Assembly: GCF_024753135.1 (NCBI RefSeq)
Contig: NZ_JANUGP010000025.1
Location: forward strand, 1-64,000
Direction: 5' to 3'
Length of the DNA: 64,000 bases
From: Streptomyces pyxinicus
GTDB lineage: Bacteria > Actinomycetota > Actinomycetes > Streptomycetales > Streptomycetaceae
Shown piece after piece: positions 17,466 to 25,956 of the stretch. Both the position numbers and the translations under genes were made by a program. The first letter of the stretch is position 1; each line of letters starts with the position of its first letter. The notes under the pieces are model-generated. The model did not search any database and had not been told where the DNA came from. It saw only the letters and a program-made list of their open reading frames with translations.

Positions 17466-19001
17466 GTGGCCGGCCGAACGGACGCGGGAGCGGCGCCCCG
17501 GGCGCACCGGGGCGGGGGCGAGGACTGGGAGCGGGAACTGCTCGGCCAGCTGCGGCCCGCGGGGCGCGACCTCGGCCGGCTCATCGCGTGGCTGGCCCGT
17601 GCCACCGGGGCCGCGGTCTGCCTCCAGGACGCGGACGGCGCGCTGCTCGCCGGGGAGCCGATGGCCCTGGACGCGGCCGTGGTCGCGGATCTCGTCGCCG
17701 GCCGGATCTCCGCCGCCGCCCTGGACGACGGCACCCGCCGACTGCGCCTGGCCGCGATCCGCGGCCCCCGGCCGGGCCCGAGTGCGGGAGCCGTCCTCGC
17801 CGTGGCCCGCACCGCACCCTTCGACCCGCACACCGCCGAGATCCTCGGCCACACCGCGGGCGTGCTGGAACTGCTGCTGCGGGAGCGGGAACTGACCGCC
17901 ACCGGCCGCCGGCTGCGCCGGGTCACGGCCGATCTGCGGCTGGCCATCCTGCAACTGCTGATGGTGGAGGACACCGTCTCCGCCCGCCGGGTCGCCGCCG
18001 GGCTGTGGCCCGGGCTGCTGGAGGACGACACGGCCCGGGTGTACGTCGTGGAGTGCGCGAGCGCCGAGCGCGACCGGTTCGCCGACGCCTGTGTGGAGGC
18101 CACCGAGGGGCTCGCGCTCGTGGTGCGCTGCCCCGCCGTGGACCAGCACGTCATCGTGGTCGGCCCCGCTCGGGCGGTCGGGGAGCGGCTGCGCGCGCTC
18201 GTCGCGGGCCGGCCGGAGACCTTCCTCGGCGGCAGCCTCCGCCAGCGCCTCGCCCTGACCGCCACCGCCTACACGCAGGCCGTCACCGCGCTCGCCGTGG
18301 CCCGCTTCCACCCCGCCCGGTCCGCCGTCTACGCCGAACGCACCCGCCCGGAACGGCTCATGGACCCCGCCGCCCTGCGGGCCTGGTCGGCCGTCCTGCT
18401 GCGCCCGCTCGACGGTCTGCCGCACCAGGTGCGCGCCGAACTGCTCGCCACCACCCGGCTCGGCCTGGAGTTCACCGCCGTCAGCGCCGCCAAGGTGCTC
18501 GGCGTCAGCCGCAACACGGTCCGGGCCCGGATGGACCGGGTCGCCGTGCTCGTCGGCGCCGACCTCGCCTCGCCGGCCGTCCGCGCCGCGCTCCGTCTCG
18601 CGCTCAACACCGAGGCGGCGCACGGCCCGGCGGACCCGGACGGCCCCGGAGCCCCGCACCCGGTACGGCTCGCGGACCTGCTCGGCACCGGCGCGCTGCG
18701 CGCCTGGGCCGGGGAACTGCTGGCCCGGCTCGACGGGGACGGCCGCGACCTGCGCGGCACACTGCGCGCCTGGATCGCCGCCGACGCGAACGCCGAGCGT
18801 GCCGCGCTGGCCCGCGGGGTGCACGCCCAGACCGTACGGGAGCACGTGCGGGCCGCCGAACCCGTCCTGGAGCGCCGCCTGCTGACCGGCGGCAGCGATC
18901 TGTACGAGGTCGTCCTCGCCCAGCTGATCACGGGCGAACTCGCCATACCTCCGCTGGGCCCGGCGAACCCGGACCAACCGGACGCGGCCGTGCACGGGTG
19001 A
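17466..19001 (+). CDS. PucR/CdaR-type transcriptional regulator
   Basis: A 511-aa protein with two recognisable parts: an N-terminal sensory region resembling a GAF-like domain (GRLIAWLARATGAAVCLQDADGALLAGEP) and a central to C-terminal part with a PucR-type HTH (LEFTAVSAAKVLGVSRNTVRARMDRV). A second similar motif occurs near residue 450 (GVHAQTVREHVRAAEPVLERRL). This double-HTH layout is frequent in Streptomyces regulators of unknown ligand. GTG start with purine-rich AGGGGAAAGG upstream. No adjacent co-directional target gene is present, so its regulon cannot be guessed. Confidence 0.75.
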   Translation: MAGRTDAGAAPRAHRGGGEDWERELLGQLRPAGRDLGRLIAWLARATGAAVCLQDADGALLAGEPMALDAAVVADLVAGRISAAALDDGTRRLRLAAIRGPRPGPSAGAVLAVARTAPFDPHTAEILGHTAGVLELLLRERELTATGRRLRRVTADLRLAILQLLMVEDTVSARRVAAGLWPGLLEDDTARVYVVECASAERDRFADACVEATEGLALVVRCPAVDQHVIVVGPARAVGERLRALVAGRPETFLGGSLRQRLALTATAYTQAVTALAVARFHPARSAVYAERTRPERLMDPAALRAWSAVLLRPLDGLPHQVRAELLATTRLGLEFTAVSAAKVLGVSRNTVRARMDRVAVLVGADLASPAVRAALRLALNTEAAHGPADPDGPGAPHPVRLADLLGTGALRAWAGELLARLDGDGRDLRGTLRAWIAADANAERAALARGVHAQTVREHVRAAEPVLERRLLTGGSDLYEVVLAQLITGELAIPPLGPANPDQPDAAVHG

Positions 19002-19141
19002 GTGCCGTACCGGCCGCACCGGGCACCGCTGCGCTGGCCCGGGTCGGGATCCTTGCGTAGTTTCGGCAGTACGCGCGGGGCACGACCGGAACGGGGGACC
19101 GGTCGGGGCCCCGCGCTCTCCTTCTCCGGCTCCCGGATGCC

Positions 19142-20377
19142 TCAGCGCGCGGCCGGTTCGGCCGGCAGGTCGAACACGTGCCGGGGCGAGATGATCCGGG
19201 TGATCGCCTGCCCGAACAGGGTGCTGGGCTCCGTGCCGTCGTGCGCGGTGTCCGTGTTGAGCAGCACCACCAGGGTGGTGCGGGTGGCCGGCAGATAGAC
19301 GGTGAGCGACTCGTAGCCGGGCAGTGAGCCGTTGTGGCCGATCCAGCCCTGGACGTCGAAGATGCCGAGCCCGTACCCGGCGCCCGGGATCGTGGTCGGC
19401 GGCGTGACGAGCCGCTGTCTCTGCGTGGCGGGGCTGATCATCCGCTTGCCGTCGGGCAGTTCGCCGGTGGCGACGGTGCGCGCCCAGATCCGCAGGTCGT
19501 CCAGGGTCGAGATCATCGCCCCGGCCGCCCAGCCCCAGGACGGGTTCCAGTCGGTGCTGTCGGCGCTCTTCCCGTTCGCCGTCTGGTCGGTGTAGCCCTG
19601 CGCGTGTGGACTGGGGAACTCGTTGCCCGTCGGGAAGAGGGTGTCCTTCATGCCGGCCGGGCCGAGGATGTGGTCGTGGACGTAGTCCGCGAGGCTCTGC
19701 CCGCTCAGCTTCTCCACCACGAGACCGAGCAGGATCAGGTTGGTGTTGGAGTAGAAGAAGGTGGCGCCCGGCGCGGACATCACCGGGTGCCGGAACGCGT
19801 AGCCGAGCAACTCCCGCGGCGTGAAGGACCGTTGCGGATCGGAGGTGAGGGCCTTGAAGAAGCCGTCGTCCTCGGAGTAGTTGAACAGCCCGCTGCGCAT
19901 GCCGGCCAGGTCCCGCAGGGTGACGCGGTCGCCGTTCGGGACGCCGTCGACGTACCTGCCGATGGGATCGTTCAGGGCCGCCTTGCCCTGGTCCACCAGT
20001 TGCAGCAGGGCGGAGACGGTGAACGTCTTGGTCTCGGAGCCGATGCGCATGTACAGGTCGGGAGCCATCTTCCGGCCGTCCGCCTTGTCGGCGACGCCGA
20101 ACGAGCGGACGTGACTGTTCTGGCCCGGTGTCCTGATGCCCACGGTGACGCCGGGCACGTTCGCCTCGCGCATCACCCGCCGGACCGAGGCGTCCACCTG
20201 CCGGGCCACCTCGGGGGTGAGGGCGCGCACGTCCGGCCCGGAGGGGGCGGGACCGGGCGTCTCGGCGGCGAACGCGGGCGGGACGGACGCGGTTTGGGCG
20301 GCGAGCGGTGTCAGCAGCGTCCCCGCCGCCAGCGTGGCCAGAACCCCCCGGCGCAGACGCCCGAATCGATGCGGCAT
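19142..20377 (-). CDS. Secreted serine hydrolase, class C beta-lactamase/DD-peptidase fold
   Basis: A 411-aa exported protein with a signal peptide (GVLATLAAGTLLTPLAAQ). The penicillin-recognising fold is clear: catalytic S-x-x-K in GSETKTFT, Y-x-N in YSNTN and the third motif HNG (GWIGHNGSLPGYES) in place of KTG. HNG-type members are usually D-alanyl-D-alanine carboxypeptidases or esterases rather than beta-lactamases. ATG at 20377 follows GGGAG; the open frame upstream of it is not coding. Probably acts at the cell wall. Confidence 0.88.
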   Translation of the reverse strand: MPHRFGRLRRGVLATLAAGTLLTPLAAQTASVPPAFAAETPGPAPSGPDVRALTPEVARQVDASVRRVMREANVPGVTVGIRTPGQNSHVRSFGVADKADGRKMAPDLYMRIGSETKTFTVSALLQLVDQGKAALNDPIGRYVDGVPNGDRVTLRDLAGMRSGLFNYSEDDGFFKALTSDPQRSFTPRELLGYAFRHPVMSAPGATFFYSNTNLILLGLVVEKLSGQSLADYVHDHILGPAGMKDTLFPTGNEFPSPHAQGYTDQTANGKSADSTDWNPSWGWAAGAMISTLDDLRIWARTVATGELPDGKRMISPATQRQRLVTPPTTIPGAGYGLGIFDVQGWIGHNGSLPGYESLTVYLPATRTTLVVLLNTDTAHDGTEPSTLFGQAITRIISPRHVFDLPAEPAAR

Positions 20378-20613
20378 GGCCTGACTCCCAGCGCGGGACG
20401 GGGCCCTGCGGTGCACGGGACGCCGGAGCCCGCTTCTTCGAGCATAGAAGCGTCCGCACTGCCCCGCCCGCCGGGCGGTACCCGCGGCGCGCGCCCCAAC
20501 CGGTCGGTTTGTCCGACGGGTGGGACGCACCGTTCGGGCGGCGACCTCACCCGACCCGGTGAGCCCGGGGGAGCGGGGCGTACCGGCGGCGGTTCGCGCG
20601 CGTTGCCCCGGGC

Positions 20614-20805
20614 ATGAACCGCTTGGACCCCGGCGACCGGACCGACCGGACCGACCGGACCGACCGGACGCGCGAGCCGATCTACGCCCGGCTCGTCGCG
20701 GAGTGGCGGGCACAGGGCCGCACGGTGCCCGCCGGGCCGGACCGCTTGGAGCTGACCCTCCCCGGCCGCCCCCGGCGGGCCCGCGCCGAAGCCGAGTGCC
20801 CCTGA
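20614..20805 (+). CDS. Small hypothetical protein with DRT repeats, 63 aa
   Basis: I do not know a function. After MNRLDPG the protein carries four DRT tripeptides encoded by a 9-bp tandem repeat, then EPIYARLVAEWRAQGRTVPAGPDRLELTLP, whose aromatic/charged pattern resembles small Streptomyces proteins I recall with an AEWxxxGRxVP motif. The ribosome-binding site is weak. It ends four bases from the stop of the convergent 155-aa protein. Likely real but small. Confidence 0.55.
   Translation: MNRLDPGDRTDRTDRTDRTREPIYARLVAEWRAQGRTVPAGPDRLELTLPGRPRRARAEAECP
20635..20670 (+). repeat. 9-bp tandem repeat, four copies
   Basis: The unit GACCGGACC is repeated four times (the last ends in G) in frame with the small 63-aa protein, encoding DRTDRTDRTDRT. 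Copy number is likely variable between strains by slippage. Confidence 0.9.
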
Positions 20806-20809
20806 TCCG

Positions 20810-21277
20810 TCACGGCCCGCCCAGCGGTGCCAGCACCGCCAGCGTGCCGTTGGCCTGCCGCAACGCCAGCTCCAGGGTGCCGGGCGAGTGCAGGGTGCCG
20901 TTGCCGTCCGGCGGCACCAGCCACTCCAGGAATCCCGTGGCCCGGTACGGGGGCGGTACGGCGACCCAGGAGCCCCTGCCGGCATGACGCAGCCCGGCGC
21001 CGACCCAGCCCTCGGCCGGGTCGGGGGGCAGGAAGAATCCGACCCGGCCCGACGCCGTGTCCACCAGGGTCGGCCCCGGCACCGGCAGCGAGGGCCGCCA
21101 CAGCAGGTCCAGCGTGAGCAGTCCCAGCCGCTCGGGCACGCTCAGCATGTCCCAGAAGCGGCCCGCCTCCAGCAGCGCGATGCCCTCCCCGTGATCCCAC
21201 TCCCATTTGCAGGTGCGCGGGTCCGCCGCCGCCGCGGCCAGCCACTCCACGCCCCGCGTCCACATCCTGTTCGTCAT
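20810..21277 (-). CDS. Conserved-type hypothetical protein, 155 aa
   Basis: The sequence contains KWEWDHGEGIALLEAGRFWDML, GRVGFFLPPDPAEGWVG, a GRGSWVAVPPP motif and GFLEWLVPPDGNGTL. This pattern resembles short Streptomyces proteins related to primase/polymerase-like (prim-pol) domains, but the catalytic residues of a prim-pol are not evident, so I leave it unnamed. It has no signal peptide or membrane helix. It lies downstream of, and on the same strand as, the SpoIIE phosphatase, with a 173-base gap containing AT-richer sequence. Confidence 0.65.
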   Translation of the reverse strand: MTNRMWTRGVEWLAAAAADPRTCKWEWDHGEGIALLEAGRFWDMLSVPERLGLLTLDLLWRPSLPVPGPTLVDTASGRVGFFLPPDPAEGWVGAGLRHAGRGSWVAVPPPYRATGFLEWLVPPDGNGTLHSPGTLELALRQANGTLAVLAPLGGP

Positions 21278-21450
21278 GCACCGCTCCGGTGTCCTCGGGC
21301 GCCCGCACAGCGACCCGGCATATGCATGCTCGTAGATATTTCTACCTGGCGGAAGGGGTGGCGAGGCCTGGCGTTTCTGGTGGGGTGTTCGAACTCCGCG
21401 CGCTGGTTCGTCAGTTGGGACAGGGGGGATGCGTCACCCGTCCGGTGGGC

Positions 21451-22557
21451 TCAGGCGGCCGGCGGGTCCGGCGCCAGCACCAGCATGGTGGCGTCGTCCC
21501 GGACCTCGTAGCGCAGCCGCAGCAGGTCCGCCCACACGGCGCCGGGCAGCCGGGTGGTCGGCGCGCCGCCGAGCGCGGCCAGCCGCTCGGGCAGCGGGTA
21601 GAACACACCGGCCGCGTCCCGGGCCTCCCACACGCCGTCCGAGGCCAGGAACAGCCGGTCACCCGGCCCGAGCGGCACGGTGACCTCCTTCGGCGGACCG
21701 ACCCCGGCCACCCCGATACCGAGCGGCGGCCCCGGCACGACGCTCACCTCCAGCGCCGCACCGGCGCGCAGCAGCACCGGCGCGGGATGCCCGCAGGCCA
21801 CCACCCGCACCGAGCGCGCGTCGGCCGAGAACTCCAGCAGCATCCCGGTGGCGAACAGCTCCGCGTGCCGTACCGCCGCCGAGTCCACGCACAGCCGGCG
21901 GTCCATCCGCGCCGCCACCGCCGCCAGGTCCGCCTCGTCCAGCGCGGCCTCCCGGAACGCCCCCAGCAGCGACACCACCGTCGCCATCGCCGTGAGCCCG
22001 TGCCCCTGTACGTCCCCCATCACCGCCCGCACGCCGTACGGCCCCGCCCGCACGTCGAAGAAGTCGCCGCCCACCAGCGTCCCGTCCTGCGCGGCCCGGT
22101 AGAAGCCCGCGCACCCGACACCGCCGACCCGCTCGGGCAGCGGCGGCATGACGGCCCGCTGCACGGCCTCCCCGATGGCCCGTTCCGTGTCGAGCTGGGC
22201 GTCCCGGTGGCTGCGCACGAAGGAGACGAACACGCTCAGCGCGGCCACGAAGCCGATGGTCAGCAGATCGGTGTTGCCGGGGCGGTTCAGATGGGCGGAG
22301 GGGATGTTCAGCGCCACGACGACCGCCACGCCGAGGACGGCGGTCGCCAGCGGGCCGTAGGACAGGACCGCCAGCGGTGGGATCGCCCCGAGCAGGAAAC
22401 CGAGATCGCTCGCGTGCGGAGTGATCAAGGACGCCGTGGTCACCCCGGCGAGCAGCAGCAAGGGCAGCACCCGCACCCACCGCGGCGGCGGCGCGCCCCG
22501 CAACCAGCCGCGATCCTCCGGGTGACCACGCGACGCCCGGTCGCGCACCGATCGCAC
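21451..22557 (-). CDS. Membrane-bound SpoIIE-type PP2C phosphatase
   Basis: A 368-aa protein with about four N-terminal membrane helices (residues 30-110) followed by a PP2C/SpoIIE catalytic domain. The metal-binding motifs are GGDFFDV, MGDVQGHG and ASDGVWE. Such enzymes dephosphorylate anti-anti-sigma factors (SpoIIAA/RsbV type) in partner-switching pathways. No sensory domain other than the membrane part is present. No antagonist gene is adjacent; the nearest RsbW-like kinase is at 56.4 kb. The start codon lacks a strong ribosome-binding site. Confidence 0.85.
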   Translation of the reverse strand: MRSVRDRASRGHPEDRGWLRGAPPPRWVRVLPLLLLAGVTTASLITPHASDLGFLLGAIPPLAVLSYGPLATAVLGVAVVVALNIPSAHLNRPGNTDLLTIGFVAALSVFVSFVRSHRDAQLDTERAIGEAVQRAVMPPLPERVGGVGCAGFYRAAQDGTLVGGDFFDVRAGPYGVRAVMGDVQGHGLTAMATVVSLLGAFREAALDEADLAAVAARMDRRLCVDSAAVRHAELFATGMLLEFSADARSVRVVACGHPAPVLLRAGAALEVSVVPGPPLGIGVAGVGPPKEVTVPLGPGDRLFLASDGVWEARDAAGVFYPLPERLAALGGAPTTRLPGAVWADLLRLRYEVRDDATMLVLAPDPPAA

Positions 22558-22693
22558 AGCACCACGCTACGCCCGCGCCCCCGGCCCGGCCTCCCCTCCA
22601 TAGGCGGGAGGGGGGCGCGGAAAAGCGCTGGACCGCCGCCGCGCGGACCACAGGGCGTCCCCCTCGCACGCCGGGACCGACGGAAGGAGCCGA

Positions 22694-23569
22694 GTGTCAT
22701 CGCGCGCTCTCCCCTCCCCGTCGCCCGGGTGTGCCACGCCTGAGCTGGGCTTCCGCGAGAAGCACCGCCACACCCGTTTCCGCCCCGCGTGGCAGCGCGT
22801 CGCCCGGCGCGACGGCCGTCCCGGGGCGCGCGCCGCGTGGTGGGGCGGGCCCGAGGACACCGAGCCGCTGCCGATCAACTGGCTCGACGTCGCCGAGGGC
22901 GAGGAGGACGCCGGCGCCGTACTCCTGCGGACCGCGCCCTGGCGGCCCGGCGAACTCGCACTCGACCTGCCCGCCGGCCGGCGCGCGGACCCGGCGCGGC
23001 GGGCCGCCGCCGAGACCCGCGACGCGGGCGCACGCCTGGCCGGCTACCAGCCGCTGGTCGAACGCTTCCTGTACCGCTGGACCCCGGGCGACGGCCTGCC
23101 CGCACGGCCCGGCCGGCTGCGCTTCGGCCCCGAACCCGACGACACCGCCTTCCTGGGACTGCTGCGCCGCGTCCACCCCGTCACCCTGGACACCCACGCC
23201 CGCCGCGCCACCGACGAGGGCGGGGCGGAGCAGGCCGCGCGGGAGGAACTGGCCGTCCTGCGCGGGATGCCTTCGCCGCGCGCGTGGTGGCAGGTCGCCC
23301 GCACCCGCGCGGGAGACCCGGTCGGCGGCCACGTCCCGGCGCGCGACTCAACCGGGTCGTGTGTCGGGTCCATCGGCGTGCTGCCCGAGCACCGGGGCCA
23401 CGGGTACGCCTACGACCTGCTCGCCGCGTGCACCCACTTCCTGACCGGCCTGGGCGCCGTCGCCGCCGCCACCGACCGGGGCAACCTCCCGATGGCCGCG
23501 CACTGCGCCGGGGCCGGCTGTCCGGTCGTACGGGAACGCCTGAACTACTGGGCGGCGCGCACCGGCTGA
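22694..23569 (+). CDS. GNAT-family N-acetyltransferase
   Basis: A 291-aa protein. The C-terminal 110 residues have the acetyl-CoA-binding pattern SIGVLPEHRGHGYAYDLLAACTHFL (the R-G-x-G-x-A motif) and a later NLPMAAHCAGAGCPVVRERLNYW. The N-terminal half (about 170 aa) also resembles a degenerate GNAT fold (RDAGARLAGYQPLVERFLYRW), so it may be a tandem GNAT. GTG start with AAGGAG five bases upstream. The last 25 bases overlap the convergent oxidoreductase gene. Acceptor unknown. Confidence 0.78.
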   Translation: MSSRALPSPSPGCATPELGFREKHRHTRFRPAWQRVARRDGRPGARAAWWGGPEDTEPLPINWLDVAEGEEDAGAVLLRTAPWRPGELALDLPAGRRADPARRAAAETRDAGARLAGYQPLVERFLYRWTPGDGLPARPGRLRFGPEPDDTAFLGLLRRVHPVTLDTHARRATDEGGAEQAAREELAVLRGMPSPRAWWQVARTRAGDPVGGHVPARDSTGSCVGSIGVLPEHRGHGYAYDLLAACTHFLTGLGAVAAATDRGNLPMAAHCAGAGCPVVRERLNYWAARTG

Positions 23570-24444
23570 GGCACCAGCAGGTCCTCGGCCGCCGACAGGA
23601 TCTCGGTGACCCGCAGCCCGAACGCCGCGTCACAGGGATGCGGACGGCCCGAACGGGCGGCCGCCGTCAGGGCGTCCACGGCCCGGGCGAGCGCCGGGAC
23701 CGCCCCTTCGGAGCTGCCCGGCAGCACCGACACCCCGGCCTCGCCCCGCAGCTCCACCTCGGCCCCGGCCGCCGCGGCCGGGGCCGTCAGGCTCAGCGTC
23801 AGCGCGCTGGAGGCGCCGCCGGCGTGCTCCAGCACCAGGTGCACGGTGTCCGCCGGACCGCGCGCCGCCGCCGCGACCCGCCGGGCGTCGCCGAGCACCG
23901 GCAGCAGCACCGACAGGGCGTGCGGGCCGACGTCCCACAGGGCGCCCTTCTCCCGCCGCCACGGCGAGGCCGCGAACGGGCTGTCGGTCGTGAACACCGC
24001 CCCCAGCCACTGCGCCCGCGCCGTGAACCAGCCCGGCACCGCGGCCTGTTCCTCGATCCAGGCCGCCGGCTCCCGCTGGAACCGGGCGGTGAAGAACACC
24101 ACCGAGGCCACCCCCGCCGCTGCCACCGCCTTCGCGACCGCCCGCCCCTCGGTGACCGTCAGCGCGAGCGGCTTGTCCAGCAGCAGATGGCGGCCCGCCC
24201 GCGCCGCGCGCACCGCCAACTCCCCCTGTACGGCGGGCGGCAGCGCCACCGCGACCGCGTCCACGTCGGCCAGCAGGGCGTCCACGTCGGCGTAGGCGGT
24301 GACGCCGTACTCCTTCGCCAGCTCGTCCGCCGCCTCCGGCCGGCGCCCCCACACCCCCGCGAACTCCACGCCGGTGTGCCCGGCGAGGGCGGGGGCGTAC
24401 GCCGCCCGCGCCCAGGGGCCCGTGCCCAGCAGTCCTATGCGCAT
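23545..24444 (-). CDS. Gfo/Idh/MocA-family NAD(P)-dependent oxidoreductase
   Basis: A 299-aa two-domain dehydrogenase. The Rossmann fold begins GLLGTGPWARAAYAPAL, and the family catalytic lysine is in LLLDKPLALT; the C-terminal domain is the usual beta-sheet (GALWDVGPHALSVLLPVLG). Family members oxidise or reduce sugars and inositols. It follows the graspetide ATP-grasp gene on the same strand after 79 bases, so it could be co-transcribed, but no RiPP role is established for this family. The gene end overlaps the acetyltransferase by 25 bases. Confidence 0.85.
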   Translation of the reverse strand: MRIGLLGTGPWARAAYAPALAGHTGVEFAGVWGRRPEAADELAKEYGVTAYADVDALLADVDAVAVALPPAVQGELAVRAARAGRHLLLDKPLALTVTEGRAVAKAVAAAGVASVVFFTARFQREPAAWIEEQAAVPGWFTARAQWLGAVFTTDSPFAASPWRREKGALWDVGPHALSVLLPVLGDARRVAAAARGPADTVHLVLEHAGGASSALTLSLTAPAAAAGAEVELRGEAGVSVLPGSSEGAVPALARAVDALTAAARSGRPHPCDAAFGLRVTEILSAAEDLLVPQPVRAAQ

Positions 24445-24523
24445 GCTGTGTTCCTCGCGTTCCTCGCGTATCTCGGGTGCCTGGCGCTATTCGCGTCCCG
24501 CTCGCCGGGCCGTCGCCGCGTGC

Positions 24524-25507
24524 TCATGATGCCGTGCTCCGGTCGGCGTCCGCGCCCGCGTGGCCCGGCTCCCCGGCACCGGCGAGCCACCGGGCGATGG
24601 TCGCGGCGATCGGCTGCCCGGTGTCCATCTCCACGAACCCGAACTGACCGGACTGGTTGCATTCCAGGAACCACCAGATCCCGTCGGCGTCCTCGGCGAA
24701 GTCGAAGGCGCCGTAGGCTAGTTCCGCCTCCCGCAGATAGCGCGAGACGCCCTCGGCGACCCGCGGGGGCACGTCCACGGGCGCCCAGGGGGAGGACGCC
24801 GGGGCGAACCGGACGTCCACCTCGTCCGGATGGGCGTCCGGGGCGACGGGCATGCGCGCGGCCAGCAGGGTGTCGCCGACCGCGGTCAGCCGGATGTCCG
24901 CCCGCTTGGCCACCCGCCGCTGCAGCAGCGTCGGTCCGAAGGCCACCGTCGAGAAGTCGGCGTCCGGCGCGACCCGGCTGGTCGGCACCGCGCGCGGCGG
25001 CTCCTGGGGATGCGCGCCGGACACCGGCTTGACCACCAGGTCCGGGAAGCGCTCCGCGAACTCCCGCGCCGCCTGCGGGAACGTTGTGATCAGGGTGGCC
25101 GGTACCGCCAGCCCGACCTGCTGCGCGAGGTGCAGCTGCCAGGGCTTGTGCCGGGCGCGGCGGGCGGCGTCCGGATGGTTCATCCAGCGGGCCCCGGTGG
25201 CCCGCAGCATGCCGTACAGGGCCTGCGCGGACTCCTCCGTCAGCCAGGCGGACGGGTGCGCCGCGCGGGCGGCCGGCACGCCGGGTCTGCGCACCCAGAC
25301 GGAGCGCAGGCCGCTCATGCTCACCAGGCGCCCGCCGACGGACAGGTGTCCGCGGCAGGCGCCCCGCACGTACTCACCCGACAGCGCCACCCCGTTCGTC
25401 AGGTCGGCGGGATCGAGCCGGACGACGGGCACGCCGGCCTCGCGCAGCCGGAGGACCACCATGTCCGCCGTCACGTCCTCTTCACTGGTCAGGATGAGCA
25501 CGGTCAT
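24524..25507 (-). CDS. ATP-grasp ligase of a graspetide (omega-ester/amide RiPP) pathway
   Basis: A 327-aa ATP-grasp enzyme of the MvdD-like group that ties side-chain carboxylates to Ser/Thr/Lys of a precursor peptide. Signatures: an N-terminal pre-ATP-grasp fold (VLILTSEEDVTADMVVLRL), the ATP-binding lysine in VVKPVSGAH, and the Mg-binding ECNQSGQFGFVE motif typical of these macrocyclases. The 63-aa precursor gene ends 17 bases upstream, a normal RiPP operon. I recognise it as the family annotated in Streptomyces as ATP-grasp ribosomal peptide maturase (SAV_5884 type). No methyltransferase, protease or transporter is adjacent. Confidence 0.88.
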   Translation of the reverse strand: MTVLILTSEEDVTADMVVLRLREAGVPVVRLDPADLTNGVALSGEYVRGACRGHLSVGGRLVSMSGLRSVWVRRPGVPAARAAHPSAWLTEESAQALYGMLRATGARWMNHPDAARRARHKPWQLHLAQQVGLAVPATLITTFPQAAREFAERFPDLVVKPVSGAHPQEPPRAVPTSRVAPDADFSTVAFGPTLLQRRVAKRADIRLTAVGDTLLAARMPVAPDAHPDEVDVRFAPASSPWAPVDVPPRVAEGVSRYLREAELAYGAFDFAEDADGIWWFLECNQSGQFGFVEMDTGQPIAATIARWLAGAGEPGHAGADADRSTAS

Positions 25508-25524
25508 CGTCTCGGGCCTGTGGC

Positions 25525-25716
25525 TCAGTCGTCGAAGTGCGTCTTGGAACCGGCGGTCGACGTGGTCGTCCCCAGTGCTCTCAGGGTCGCGTGGTCGGTG
25601 GCGGCGATCCGCCCGTCCGGGAGGACGTTCAACTGCAGTCCGGAGTCGTACGCATACGGTGCGGTGACGTCCAACTGCACTGCGGGCCGCGCGTAGTTGA
25701 GCGTGAACGGTTGCAT
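25525..25716 (-). CDS. Graspetide precursor peptide (ATP-grasp-modified RiPP), 63 aa
   Basis: The leader starts MQPFTLNYARPAVQLD, the PFxLNYxRP block I associate with precursors of this ATP-grasp group. The middle (YAYDSGLQLNVLPDGRIAATDHATLRALG) is conserved-looking, and the C-terminal core TTTSTAGSKTHFDD offers Thr/Ser donors (50-54, 57, 59), Lys58 and the acceptors Asp62/Asp63. AGGGAGA lies upstream of the ATG. It is directly followed by its ATP-grasp ligase. Product structure is unknown; ester or amide links from Thr/Ser/Lys to Asp are inferred from the family. Confidence 0.88.
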   Translation of the reverse strand: MQPFTLNYARPAVQLDVTAPYAYDSGLQLNVLPDGRIAATDHATLRALGTTTSTAGSKTHFDD

Positions 25717-25745
25717 GGGTCTCTCCCTGATTCGGCTTTCACGTC

Positions 25746-25751
25746 CTTATA
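25746..25751 (-). promoter_or_regulatory. Possible -10 element of graspetide operon
   Basis: TATAAG on the minus strand, 30 bases upstream of the precursor ATG, lies in a locally AT-rich stretch (25720-25870) that contrasts with the surroundings. No convincing -35 hexamer was seen, so this is weak. Confidence 0.25.
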
Positions 25752-25956
25752 CGAATCGAACGGGTGATTGGTTTCCTTACTCTCCGTGACCATGGTCCGG
25801 AGCGGGTCCCCCGTCGGTGCCGTGCGGTTGCCGTACATAAGGAAGCAGTGCGGGGTTATGCGGTTGCGCCGGTCTGCCGATCGCCGTCGCGTCGGTGACA
25901 GAGTGTCGTATGTCACAGCCGATGCGGCCGGATGGAGGGGGTGTGTCGGGGGCGGT

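Noticed and set aside
16959..20459. 1166-codon minus-strand frame spanning the PucR regulator and serine hydrolase
   Set aside because: Crosses several real genes in wrong frames; the Arg/Pro-rich translation is typical of GC-rich shadows.
20635..20670. Considered as a mini CRISPR or satellite array
   Set aside because: The unit is 9 bp with no spacers, in frame within a small protein; simple tandem repeat.
25629..25916. 95-codon frame just upstream of the graspetide precursor, considered as a second peptide
   Set aside because: Third codon positions are not G/C-rich, and it runs out of frame through the precursor's ribosome-binding site and start; better explained as promoter DNA.
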